Assembly (NCBI GenBank): GCA_003956705.1
Contig: QZCP01000046.1
Span: 37,605-101,604 of the forward strand
Reading direction: 5' to 3'
DNA from: Brevipalpus yothersi
Taxonomy: Eukaryota; Arthropoda; Arachnida; Trombidiformes; Tenuipalpidae
DNA: 64,000 bases
In this document: in pieces, positions 1 through 11,091 of the stretch
Layout of the letters: every line of letters starts with the position of its first letter
Position numbering within the stretch: the stretch's first letter is position 1
Position numbers and translations under genes: made by a program
Notes under the pieces: model-generated
The model's input: only the letters and a program-made list of their open reading frames with translations
Database searches by the model: none
What the model was told of the DNA's origin: nothing

Positions 1-43
<43 letters not shown>

Positions 44-44
44 T
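1..44. repeat. (CT)n microsatellite acting as polypyrimidine tract
   Basis: About 20 CT units run up to the acceptor AG at 46-47 of the OATP exon that begins at 48. Its position suggests the repeat serves as the polypyrimidine tract of that splice site. It is cut by the window edge, so its full length is unknown. Confidence 0.9.
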
Positions 45-47
45 CAG

Positions 48-576
48 AGCTGTTGATCAAAAAGATAAAAGCTTCGCCATGGGCCTTATTGGAAGTTTTA
101 TGTCACTATTTGGTAAGTGTATGATGAATTCTTTAGATGTAAACAGCTAATTTTGATAAATAATGATAAAATCTTTTTCTCATTCCTCTTTTTCTTATTG
201 TTTTCTGCCAAAAGCCTACATACCTTATCCAATCATTTTTGGATTTGTTGCCGATTTTTCATGTCGAATTTGGGAAGAATCTTGCGGTGAAACGGGTAAC
301 TGTTGGCTATATGATTTGGACAAATTCCGATACTATCTTCACGGAACTTCCTTTGGTCTGCTCATGTTGGGCTCATTTTTTGACATGGGAATACTGTTCT
401 TCGCTGATCGACTGAATGATATGTACGATGATGATGTTCCTGAGCAGCAAGAGATGACTAAATCTAAGAAAGATGATAAAATGGAAGAAGATGAGAACAC
501 ATTGTTCGATGTTACTCATGATGGAGAAAAATTTCAATATCCTTTAAATTATGAAAATGAGAGATCAGTTGATTGA
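48..576 (+). CDS. Organic anion transporter (OATP/SLCO), C-terminal exons, partial
   Basis: These are the last two coding exons of a sodium-independent organic anion transporter, a 12-TM plasma-membrane carrier of amphipathic anions. Exons are 48-112 and 215-576, with donor GT at 113, acceptor AG at 213-214 and phase 1. The peptide has the family's end region: KSFAMGLIGSFMSLF, then AYIPYPIIFG, the cysteine motif around WEESCGETGNCWLYD, DKFRYYLHG and the final TM helix ending ILFFADRLNDMYDDD. An acidic cytoplasmic tail of about 45 residues follows, ending NYENERSVD and a TGA. A polyA signal AATAAA lies at 581-586, just after the stop. The start and first 10 or so TM helices are upstream of the window. 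A decayed copy of the same two exons lies at about 5063-5460. Confidence 0.92.
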
Positions 577-1726
577 GAAAAATAAAAGTTTATCAGATTT
601 TATGTGGTCATTTTTGTCGAATCGAAAGCTGGTTGGGAGAAGTAAGAAAAAAGAAAAACTTGAAAACAAAATTCTGAACGATAAAGTTTTTGGAAAGCGT
701 TTATCATCACCTCATGACCATCAGATGAAAGAAATTGCAATATTCTGAATCCAGAAGAGATAAGCTTTCGAATCTAGACTCAACACTTCCGGTTAATTTT
801 TGGGTTTTGATAACTCAAGTTTATTACAGAGGCAATCTAGCAATGTAAGAAGATTTTGATTTCTCATGAATTAGCCCAAGTCAATAGCTATCCAGTTCTG
901 CACTGCGGGAAAAACTTTCAGGAGTTTTTTTTATCGAACTTCATTGATTTATTCGATAGAAACTACGCCTAGTTTACACATCAATCTACTGTAGTCGGTA
1001 AGACTCATGGAGTAGGCAATGAACCTACTTCCGCACTCATCGGAAGTTCTCCTTATATTCAGACATCAAAGAAGGTCATCAAGATTGGGAAGCTACCATA
1101 GAAAATTTTCATTCATTACTATTTAATAGCATCTGAGCATTTTCAGCCAGTTTCACAGTATTTTCTTTGCTTAAATCAGCCAAAAATAGAGATGATTTTT
1201 TCTCATCAACAACTTGTGTTTACAGATTCAACATTCGATCAAACGCTAAAGTGATCATATAAACTTACAAATTAGTGAATTTAATTAGAGCCATTAATTA
1301 TAATACAATTTCTGTGCATAGTAAAGTTAATAGATGTCACTAAACAGTTCGATCGAGTAGGCAAACTTCGAGCTCGGTTCTAGTTGAGCAATTTTATGGC
1401 TCTCCGACTAATCACCTGAAAAGTTTGCCTTTCATTTTTCGATTTACATGGATGAATAATACAGTGTGTCTGTGTGTAATATAGAATAAGTACAGTCTAA
1501 GTGCAGTGTGATCAAATATCAGTGGAAAAAAGATTCATGTGAATTTTATCGGTCTAGATCAAGACCTTAAGTTTTATCAATTGTGAAAGTTTTTCACTCT
1601 CTTCCCTATCAACACACACAACAACTTCGACATCAACTTGCAAACTGAATCAAACTTTGTCTCTAGAAATCAACAATCTCTCCTAGCAACCTTTTAATCG
1701 CATCTTTTTTTTGCTGCTGCTGCGAC
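577..1726. other. Intergenic spacer and likely 5' region of next gene
   Basis: This holds the 3' UTR of the OATP gene (AATAAA at 581) and AT-rich sequence without recognised genes. A short open frame at 551-748 overlaps the OATP stop and has no protein-like features. The last 250 bases before 1727 are probably the leader of the small secreted-protein gene. Confidence 0.6.
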
Positions 1727-2080
1727 ATGCTTTCTAAACTATTCTATATTAATCTCATGTTGTTGACATTCACTTTATGCGCATTGGTATGCAAATCATC
1801 TCCACCTCCACCCACTACTTCCCCACGCCACCCTCAACCTATGGGCATATCAGTGCCATTATCTTTGAAAATTGGATCGGCGAAAAGTGGCCTAATAGTT
1901 TCTGATAAATCAGTATCAACATTAATTCGAACTATACGATCACCAAAACGTCCAAGCGCTAAGCTGGACTCTCGTCAACGATCACTTTTTCGTAATAAGA
2001 ATCAAGCTCCTATACGATTTGGAACGAAAAGTTGCTTATTGTGGCTTATCAGTTTGAGTATTTTGTTAGTTTTGGACTGA
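1727..2080 (+). CDS. Small secreted protein, 117 aa, unrecognised
   Basis: I do not recognise the family. The intronless frame starts at an ATG after a tgctgctgctgcgac stretch. Residues 1-23 form a convincing signal peptide (MLSKLFYINLMLLTFTLCALVC). A proline-rich segment (SSPPPPTTSPRHPQP) and a basic middle with RSPKRPSAK and RQRSLFRNKNQ follow. The final 15 residues (CLLWLISLSILLVLD) are strongly hydrophobic and reach the C-terminus. This plan fits a GPI-anchor signal or tail anchor, or a precursor cleaved at dibasic sites. The neighbouring gene at 3527 has the same plan in the same orientation, so the two may be diverged tandem copies. Confidence 0.6.
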   Translation: MLSKLFYINLMLLTFTLCALVCKSSPPPPTTSPRHPQPMGISVPLSLKIGSAKSGLIVSDKSVSTLIRTIRSPKRPSAKLDSRQRSLFRNKNQAPIRFGTKSCLLWLISLSILLVLD

Positions 2081-2622
2081 TAACTGTTTTGTGACTTTAT
2101 GATATGTAACTGTTGCATGGTTTGTTATACAAAGCTTTGAGATTTGAACATTCTATCAATTTTTTCCCTACTGGTTTGACAATATCTATGTTCCACTGAG
2201 AAATTTTGCGATCTATCATGTTATCTCTTTTATAATGCCATCTTTTTGGCTGTTGATTTGAGCTGATAAACGCATTCCCTCCAAAATTTCGGTAAAATTA
2301 TCAGAGAGGTATACTTTTAACTACCAACATCTCTCATGAGGCATCTGGATAAGATTCTCAAAGGTATTCCAGAAGCGATTAAGCTATAATTAATTTCTCT
2401 CTCGCTCTCTCTATTGGAAGCAAGCTGTCACAGCGAAAAAAGTTCAAAAACAAATGTGGACCCTCTCCTTGGCTACGAAAGAGAAAGAGAAAGAGAGAGA
2501 GACAAGTATATGGTCATTTGAGGTAAAAATGAAACCAGATTCACCATGCATAAAAGGTGTGCCCTGGTTAGTATTTCCTGGTTTCGTCCACGTTGTCCAC
2601 GAGCTTGCCCTAATGTCGATTG

Positions 2623-2663
<41 letters not shown>

Positions 2664-3526
2664 AGATTCATATAATGGACAAAATAAATGAGAATTTTAC
2701 TCTCAAATCGCTCTGATTTGCATCCAAAATGACTGTGAGCATTCGATTCATGGTGTCTTTTGGTCAAAATGATTATGGTGTCATGGATCATATCATGGAT
2801 ATTTAACGCGCTTACACTGTTTGGTGAGTAGTATTTTCTCTCTCTTTCTCTCTCTCTCTCCCTCTCTTCTCCACTGGACTGCATTTAAGTCAGTTGAGTC
2901 ACGTCTTCATGAACATAAATTGTATGAAAGATAGAGGCTAATGTTGATGAGACATAGAATTGCCTAGATAGGGCAAGGTTCATGTGAAATTCAGATACAT
3001 ACCCCATGAAGCAATTCTCTCAACCTGAAATTCGTGTGTTTCCCTACGGGGGCAAGAAATCGATCTCATCACTGGGCACCCAGTGACCACCATCACTGAC
3101 CACAATCATGAAGGAATTCATAATCTGATCCACAAGGGAGAGAAAGAGAAAAAAAGAGAGAGAGAGATAGGGAGACCCACAATCATGGAAGTGAATAGGT
3201 GAGAAATGCAAATGGTTCTGGACTTTGTGAAATCATTCAAATGTATGTAGTGTATGCTTTGAATCACAGTCTCTTCAGATAGTGAAGTCCATGGTGAAGT
3301 AAGTCTAGGAGTTACAATTTTTCGATGAGTTTTTTATCAAGTTTATCGTTTTCAACTATCTTCAATTTTCTCCACTCAACATGAGTAGAATTTTTTGCGG
3401 ATGCTGAGAAAACTTTCCATTTTGATCGTTTGAAAACTTTTCTGGATTCAATCGTTAAATTTGCCCATCAGTGTGACCATCCATCCATATTCACGTACAC
3501 ATATATATATTGCAAATTGATTCAGT
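2081..3526. other. Intergenic spacer with GA/CT microsatellites
   Basis: AT-rich spacer with a (GA)n run at about 2629-2656 and (CT)n runs at about 2399-2412 and 2837-2861. The GA and CT runs are opposed and could pair as a long hairpin. Open frames here are translations of the dinucleotide repeats and are not genes. Confidence 0.6.
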
Positions 3527-3889
3527 ATGCAGGCCGAGCTAAGCTCAACACAACTTATCATAACTTTTTTCATTATATCAACTTTGATCAGCAATTTAAA
3601 TGCCTTTCCATTCAACTCTACAGCCTTGCGAAACAATTCATCCTCACTGGAATCATCTTATCTATCGAGTTCAGTTGCTCCTCCTGTGACACACCAGAAT
3701 TTGGATTCCCTTAAATCTCGATCAAAGCGTTCACCGGCCAAAGCCAAAAAGACAAGCTCAACGGACACCTCATCCAGATCTGAATATCAAAATTCCAATA
3801 GGAATCTAGCTGGTCAGCTATATGTACCATCACTTTTTCGCTCGATTACAGGAGCTTTTATTATTATGAGTTTTTTCGTTTTTCTATAA
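3527..3889 (+). CDS. Small secreted protein, 120 aa, unrecognised
   Basis: Family not recognised. Intronless frame. Residues 1-26 (core LIITFFIISTLISNLNA) are a good signal peptide. A Ser/Asn-rich region with possible N-glycosylation sites (NST, NNSS) follows, then a basic cluster SRSKRSPAKAKK resembling a furin/dibasic cleavage site, then a Ser/Thr-rich stretch, and a hydrophobic C-terminus ITGAFIIMSFFVFL. The plan matches the gene at 1727-2080 although direct sequence similarity is slight. An AATAAA lies near 4093. It may be a GPI-anchored surface protein or a propeptide. Confidence 0.6.
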   Translation: MQAELSSTQLIITFFIISTLISNLNAFPFNSTALRNNSSSLESSYLSSSVAPPVTHQNLDSLKSRSKRSPAKAKKTSSTDTSSRSEYQNSNRNLAGQLYVPSLFRSITGAFIIMSFFVFL

Positions 3890-5062
3890 CTTCTTAAAGT
3901 GTTGAGCATCCTACATAAAAAAATTTCCTTCAAAATACGAATTCAAACGCAAATTTTAGTCTAATTTTGCCTGCTTATATTCCCATGCTGTTATTTTCAC
4001 TTGCACCCAAGCTGATTTGCTAAGGAAATACTTAAGATCATAATCTACATCAAATGCTCATTTCATTGTAGAACATTGTCAAATTTTAAGCACAATAAAT
4101 GCCAACTTGATTGTGAGAAAAAATTTCAATGAAATTTTTGCACGGAATAACTTTCTCATATTCTGAAAGAGAAAGAGAAATGAAATGATGGTATAGCTGA
4201 ATACAATTTCGAGAATTTTGGGCTCAATTCTGGGCTGGTTTTTAGTTAGAATACACAATATTAGTCAATGGATTAATGGATTTTCATTGTATGGAAAAGC
4301 CATGAGACAGAAAATAGTGTCCAGGAATAGTTCAGACACACTTCAACTGGACAAAATGATTATTTGGGGTTGAAATGAATTATCATGATGATACTCCGAT
4401 CGATAAATGTATGCATATATCATCATATTAAGTGGAATCCATGTGAGACATGATCAGAAAAATGTCATTAATGTTCTTCCGAAACAATTTATGCGAGCTC
4501 ATATCTGCCTAATTAATCTCAAACTTAAATGAGATGAGGTCAAAAATTTTTTTTTCACTTCTCAAGATTGGGTTAACTTTTTTGTGGATGTGAATCTTTT
4601 TACTGAACTAATTTCACATTTTTTCTCTCGAAGAAGTAGCAAATATATGGATATAAAAATTTCAACACCATTCCCACACAATTCTATCATGAATTCTGAA
4701 TTCTACTCGCTATAGTTGATGCAGCTTAGATCTTTGAGAAGTTGAGTACAGTACCGGTTCATGGAGACCCATTTTCATTGGGATTGGTACATTTTCGCTA
4801 TAAATACTCAATATCACTGAGGACATGTTTGTCTTATTTAGGGCTCTGTAACACATCTTCCTCAGAGTTTCAATTTGATTCAAGCTTGACACATTGGTAC
4901 CCTATTTTATTGAGCAATGATTGGTACATCTTTTATCCATTGAATCGATAAAACTCTGATTGCCGTGAGGTGAGTATCAAAGAGAGACTTTGGTAAATAT
5001 AATGATGATACACTATGATCTTTTTTTTCTTTTTTCACTGATTTTTTGACTAGTACAGATAT
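3890..5062. other. Intergenic spacer
   Basis: AT-rich, with a candidate polyA signal near 4093 for the preceding gene. A 69-codon frame at 4742-4951 contains a GDPFSLGLVHF-like stretch faintly reminiscent of the OATP KSFAMGLIGSF helix. It may be a further decayed exon but I could not establish this. Nothing else recognised. Confidence 0.5.
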
Positions 5063-5460
5063 TGCATAAATAAACAAAAGGTTCGCCAGAGGCTTTATTG
5101 GATTTTTCATCATTTCCTTGATGGGTGCATGTGTCCTTCTTTTGAACTGATTAATTTTGTAAATAAAAATGACTCTTTTTTCTTCTTTTTCTTCCACAGC
5201 ATATGTATTCAGCTCACCACCAAAGCTTGCATACCTTGATGGATAATTTGATGGGCTTTCTGGTAAGCTTTTTGGTGTCGAATTCAGACAAAATCTTGGG
5301 ATGAAATAGACGATTTCTCGCTTTGAACACAATTTCAATGCCACCGATTAATGCAGTATCTTCATAGGACTTTGTTTAGTTCATTCATGAGAGTCTTGTT
5401 TTTCGAAGTGGGAAAACTGTTCTTCAATGAATGAGAAACTGATGGACAGGAATATCAAAC
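5063..5460 (+). pseudogene. Decayed copy of the last two OATP exons
   Basis: The segment aligns with the functional exons at 48-112 and 215-430. After an acceptor-like tactag/acag, the first relic reads AAAAGGTTCGCCAGAGGC where the intact gene has AAAAGCTTCGCCATGGGC, with a 2-base deletion just upstream. A gap of similar intron length and a cttccacag acceptor follow. The second relic keeps the order and spacing of the functional exon: GTCGAATTCAGACAAAATCTTG against GTCGAATTTGGGAAGAATCTTG in part, and HRTLFSSFMRVLFFEVGKLF where the intact copy has HGTSFGLLMLGSFFDMGILF. It contains stops (for example TGA after FFNE) and indels, so it is non-functional. No upstream OATP exons were identified with confidence. 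Confidence 0.75.
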
Positions 5461-6357
5461 TACAATAATTAGAGATCTTCTGATTGATAGAATTATTTTA
5501 TTTAATTTATTTAATTTGAATCAGGCGCCACTGTTTTCAGCAAGCAAGGATGAACAATTTATGATTTATGACAACAACGAAATTTTATTTTGAATTGATA
5601 TTAATATTTTGAATCAAAAAGTTTCATGAAAGAGTAGATAAAAATTGAAAAAAATTCTCTATTATTACATGATTATTGAACCAAATGGGGGAAAATTCAG
5701 AATCATGGAATTCTCAAAATATCAAATCTTTCTATCTGTTTTCCTAATCGAGCCACACTTACTCTTTAGGAACGTGTTTTAATTCCTAACAAATAACGTT
5801 ATATTGATAAAGAACACAACTAGCCTAGACTAATTCATACTCAGCTTCATTTGTAGCCTCCATACTAGAAACTGAAGGGAAGTAGGCTTATATGTACCAT
5901 CTTCAATGGCCTAGAAGGGATTTTGGATCTAGATATTGATAATCTAGTGTTCCGAAATGTTTTGATTACAATTTGCACTAGCACTAGCATTCGAAATCAA
6001 TCGACATGAAGCGGTCTATCATCTTAAAAATATTAAATATTCAAAGAGATAAAATTTTCACCTTTCCCAGCTAGTTTTCTTTCTTTTAATCTTAAGATTA
6101 TAAGATATTCCCTTTTATAGAGGAAAATTTCTCTAAATATATAGTTTACCTTCAATAAATCATCGTGCACATTACATTCAAATGGAAGAAAAATAGGCAA
6201 TCATTTATAATAGCTTTACTCATTAAAAAATCAGTAGTTCACAATATGGTCATAACTATATGATTTTCCCAAGAAAAACTAGCAGCTGCTGGCCAGTAGA
6301 AGGGATTCATTCGAAATGAATTTGAGCACCAGTCAAAGTTTTCCAGATTGAATAAAA
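5461..6357. other. Intergenic spacer
   Basis: AT-rich sequence without recognised genes, repeats or RNA. It probably includes the promoter and leader of the gustatory receptor that starts at 6358. Confidence 0.6.
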
Positions 6358-7936
6358 ATGAATTCCTCATTGAAACCAAAAAAATCAAAAAAATGGAAGA
6401 AAGACCAGAAAAAGAATGGTAAATCTCCTGATTGGCCAAAAATTGATACTGGCCATCTTGAGGTAAGAAAGTTTTCCCTCAAAAAAATCTCTAAATATCT
6501 TGATTTTTTTTTACAGGTCCTCCGTCCTATGATTCAAGCTTCCAAGTATCTTGGATCATGGCCTCGCAATGGAGCCCAATTCATATTACGTCTTACACCA
6601 TGGAATGGTTTGACTCTATTTATTCTTCACTTCTACACAGCCCATAAATTTTTCAATTGGATGACTGTGGTCAAAACAACGGAAAGTGTATTCGAAGTTT
6701 TTGAACAGCTAACACTGATCGTTCGAACAGCAATTGTGGCAATTTGCTTTGATTATCGTTTCTTTCATTTTTCAAGTATCATGAAACTTTTCACGGTCAG
6801 TATTCCCATGATGATTACTTTGGTTGATGTGATCAGATTATTATTCATCTCCAGGACATTGGAACATTTGAGACGATGAATGAAGAATATAATATTCGAA
6901 AACTTGGATTACGAGTCAAAGTGATTGTTGGTATCTCAATATTTTTCGTTTTTCTTCATTTACTGTTTGCTTCGATTTTTATGTTCCATACAAGCACTTC
7001 AAGTTATGTCAATTGGCTTTTCTATGGAGAGTCAGCTGGTGAGTATACATGAAATTCCTGTTCAAAATGCAAATGATATGCCATGATGAATTTCAATGAC
7101 TAACATTTTCCAATTAATTCAACTTGGCAGATAAAACTCCAGATTATATTGTACGATCAGTTATGATCGCTGATTGGGCCCTCTATTTATATCTGGTTAT
7201 TTGCAATGAATGTTTCTTCACGACTTTCTTTTTGGTATTGTGTATGATCATAACGGTAAAAATCAGAGATTATGATCAAATGATATGCAGAATTCATCGT
7301 GAAAAATCGGTAAAAAATGCTGTTCAAGTTCAAGAGCTATATCAAAAACATACCCGTCTGACCGAAATTGTCACCCAAGCAAATGATAGTTTCTCATTTC
7401 CAGCATTCTTATGGATATTGTGTATTATTTTCAATTTAGCAGTTAAAATTGAGAGTATAATTCGTGGAGCCAAAGAATCAGATTTCGATGAATTTGGCTA
7501 TATTTTCACCGGTAAGTCAGTTAATGAAACAATCGATTTTTACACTGACATCTGTTCACTCGAGTCTTTTCCAATTACTTTATATTTCCAAGAATTTCAT
7601 TTATTCCCTGAAATTTCTCTCCCTCTCTCTCTCTCTTCCCTGGATATATTCACAGATGTGCTTTACTATTCACTTGGATTCATCGGTATCTGTACTATTG
7701 CTGGTAATTTGAGTGGAGTGGATTCAGATGCTATTGTTGCACTAACTAAAATCGCTGAAGAAGGAGACATCAAAGATTGGGTATTCCAGCAAGAAGTTCA
7801 GCTATTATTGACCAAATTGAATACACCAATGTTAAAAATAACTGGTTGGTCTTGCTTTGAGTTGGATTTCAAATTTATGTTAACAATCCTGGGGGCATTA
7901 GCAACCTACACAATCATTATACTTCAAATGGCTTGA
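6358..7936 (+). CDS. Gustatory receptor (7tm_7 family), 409 aa
   Basis: Seven-TM chemoreceptor of the invertebrate gustatory receptor family, expected to be a ligand-gated cation channel in sensory neurons. Five exons: 6358-6462, 6517-6795, 6855-7038, 7131-7511 and 7656-7936. All junctions are GT-AG and the phases close to 410 codons including TGA. Multiple hydrophobic helices are visible. The last helix carries the family signature: FELDFKFMLTILGALATYTI followed by IILQMA (TY-x5-Q type). The N-terminus is lysine-rich (KPKKSKKWKKDQKKNGK) and cytoplasmic, as usual. Length is typical. Intron 4 (7512-7655) is 144 nt with no in-frame stop and contains a CT run as pyrimidine tract. PolyA signal AATAAA at 8095-8100. 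It is not closely similar to the two receptor-like genes at 38-45 kb. Confidence 0.88.
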
Positions 7937-9140
7937 AAATCAAACAATACTTTTTCTTTTCCTAGAGAAAGCAAAAAATAATACCATATCATAATTACTA
8001 ATGTAACTATCGAAATAGTAGTAATAGATTCTTTCTTTTTTTCCTCTTCTTCTTTCATTTTGCTCTGTTGATTTATGGTTAAAAAATTGTTCGAAATAAA
8101 AAATTCTATTCATTCATGTTTGCTCTTATTTTTCAATTGAAAATTACAGTGCCCCAAGACGGAATTGTGCAAAGAAGGTGGATAAAGAGAAAAAAAACAA
8201 GAATTCCCAATACGCATAAGACCCAAGGAATACCTCGATACCATTCTTTCTCTTTCCCTGATATTTTTTTAGGATAAAATTTTGAGCACACACAAGAAAC
8301 CCTGTATGTAGACTGTTGGAAAAATTAATCAAATCCTACTTCATGCTTCTGATAAATACTAGCTGGAAATAAAGAGGAGATCGGGAGAAAGAAAGAGAGA
8401 GAGAAAATCAGTGATGTGCTATTGGCTCGATAGAAATCGATATTTTTTGGCAGATTAGTAACTTTGAGTTTTAGCTGATGGCAGAATATATATATACATA
8501 CATATTAAGGAAAAACTGCGTGGATGCATAGAATCTAAACTTGTCTCCCTTTCCCAGTAACTTTTTAAAAGGCTTCCCAATGAGTTGAGAGAAGATGAGA
8601 GAAGATGAGAAGAGATGAGAAAAGAGAGAGAGAGAGAAAGAGAAAGAGAGACAAGGGGGGTGTTGAGGGAGAGACGGATGTGAAAGGATTCTCGGGAATA
8701 AAAATTACTCTTTCCACCCTGATAGGCAAAATCCATTATAACAGTCGAGGGCGAGCCAGCTTTTCTCTTTCTCTCTACAGATTCTTTCCCTAGTATTTTT
8801 TTTGCCTCTCTATCTGTCTTTATTCTTTCTCTCTCTCTCTCTCTCTTTCGCTTCATTTTAACCCTTTTTGCGATCATGATTTTTTTTCTGTCCGCAGCAT
8901 TTCTTGCTCTTCATTTGGCTAAATTTTTTCTTTTCCTCTCTTTCGTACTCATCCCTCTAGTCTCTCTTCCCCAATCAAGTTCAAACAGTGATCGAGGCTC
9001 ATTTATTACGATTTCATGAATCAAGAAACTGAATTATTTGCATAAAATCATGGATTTCCTTTTTGCATCTATGAGAAATGAAGTAAAAATAAAAAGAGGG
9101 CGAGAAAGAATACTGGATGACGCAGTGAGACAGTGAAAAT

Positions 9141-9142
<2 letters not shown>

Positions 9143-9186
<44 letters not shown>
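9143..9186. repeat. (GA)n microsatellite
   Basis: About 20 pure GA units. This is the longest pure run in the region upstream of the BTB gene. Confidence 0.95.
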
Positions 9187-9188
<2 letters not shown>

Positions 9189-11054
9189 TGAGTTTAATGA
9201 ATTATGGGAAGAGAGAGAGAGAAAGTTTTGGGTAGATGAAGCAAGCAGAGATTGGCTTGGAAGTGAAATTATCTAACCGATCGATAGGATCCTTGGGAAA
9301 TGAAAATTTTGGGACCACCTCTCTTGGTACTTTTTCGTTGCCCATAGCCGCCCTTCTTTCTCCATTTTCTCTCTCTCTCTCTCTTTCAGTGTGTATGTGT
9401 CGTTCACTCATCTTTCGTTCCAAGATGGCGTCATTCAAGATCCGATTTCTTGCCTACCAAATCGATTTTGGAAGATTTTGCAGGGCCATCCATGGATAGG
9501 TTTTAGATGATAGTTAGCTATGAGAAGGGAGAGAGAGAGCTGATTGGTAAAATGGGAAAGTATAGCCTGCAGGAGATCAGACTAAGCTAAAGCTTTCGGG
9601 AGGAATAATTTTCACCTAGAATATTGAGGAGAGTGAAAATTGTTCTAATCTAAAATCTGGGGGTGATCAGGCGAAGAATACATTATGGAAGGATCGATTT
9701 TCGAAATTTTCGCTTGACAATCGTGAATACTGTGGAGACTAAATTTTTCTTTCATGACTCATTATTGTATGTTCTTTTTCTAGTAGAAATTAATTCTCCT
9801 GATTTTGATGTATTGCCGTTGTGTGTGTGTGTTTTTTTTTCGCTGCAATCATTCCAGTTGAGTAGAGAAGGGAGAGGTTAAGTACAAAAAAAACTATCTG
9901 AATCGATAAACTTTAGCAGGTGTTTTTTGGTAGAAAAAATCGCTGAAAAAGTCTCTCAACTATTCTGTACTTTCACTTATATTACTACAGCCACTTGGGT
10001 ATATATATGAGGTTAACAAAGAATTCCTAATCGATAAATTTTCAGAACTCTAGGAGCCAGTAAACAAAGAGAATGATGATTCGGGCGATTTCATCAGCAG
10101 AACTTTGCTCCCGTTACTCGGCATTCTTTTCATCTTACTCAGCTCTCAAGCTACTGTTATTCGAATTTCTATCTATCTTTTTCGCTCTCTCTCTCTATTT
10201 TTATCTTCTCTATTCCACAAATTTGACCTTCTCTCTCTAGAATTTTCTCTCCCTTTCTCTATGGTTTGCCCGTCAAATCCACTTAAATCACGTTTCCCTG
10301 GTTACTGTGACGAGAGATTTTAGACACACACACACTTGCCTACTCTCAGACTCTTTCGCTCGATCTCTTCACTATTTTCTGCTGACATGAACGGTAATTG
10401 AACAAACAAGAATGAAGCTTGAGAGGAAGAGAGATCAAAAGTGGGAGAGAGATGCGAATGAAAAACCCCCCATGAATTTTCATTTCCATACTTTTCATTT
10501 GAGATGAAAAGTACTAAAATATCTGCTATCAAAACGTGAGCGAACGAGATTAGAGATGAGGGTGAGCTTGTCTGTATCAGAGAAAATATGAGAGAGCGAG
10601 CGAGAGGGAGAGAGTAAATTATAATTCATATAAATGGAAAATCAATAAAAGCCTTCAGCAGCAGCAGAAAAATTTGGAAACAAAATAATGATATTCTCTT
10701 CTCTCTTCTATTCTCTTCTATTTTCTATCGAAAGTGAGTGAGTGAGAGCGAGAGAGAGAGAGAGAGAGAGAAAAAGAGATGCCTAAAATCAAGCAATTTT
10801 CAGCCTCTGAAAGATTACTTCACAGCACAGCTCTCTCTCCCTCTCCTCATCTTTCCTTTAGGGCTCATGAAAATTTTACCTCTTTCCCCCTTCTTTGTTC
10901 CCCTTTCTGATACTAATAATTTTGAATATATACATGCCTCAAACCTTCTCTTCGAATTTTTCGCTTCTCTCTCTCTCTTCCGAATATTGCTTGATACGTG
11001 CAATTTCCATTGTCCACCCCATTCCTTATTGCCCTTTCTCACCCCAAATTCATC

Positions 11055-11055
11055 T

Positions 11056-11090
<35 letters not shown>

Positions 11091-11091
11091 T
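11055..11091. repeat. (CT)n microsatellite
   Basis: About 17 CT units with one TTT interruption. Confidence 0.9.

Noticed and set aside
551..748. 65-codon frame overlapping the OATP stop
   Set aside because: It begins inside the OATP reading frame, has no domain or signal features and lies in the 3' UTR with a polyA signal at 581.
4742..4951. Frame with GDPFSLGLVHF, possibly another decayed OATP exon
   Set aside because: Resemblance to the OATP helix is too short to separate from chance without alignment statistics.
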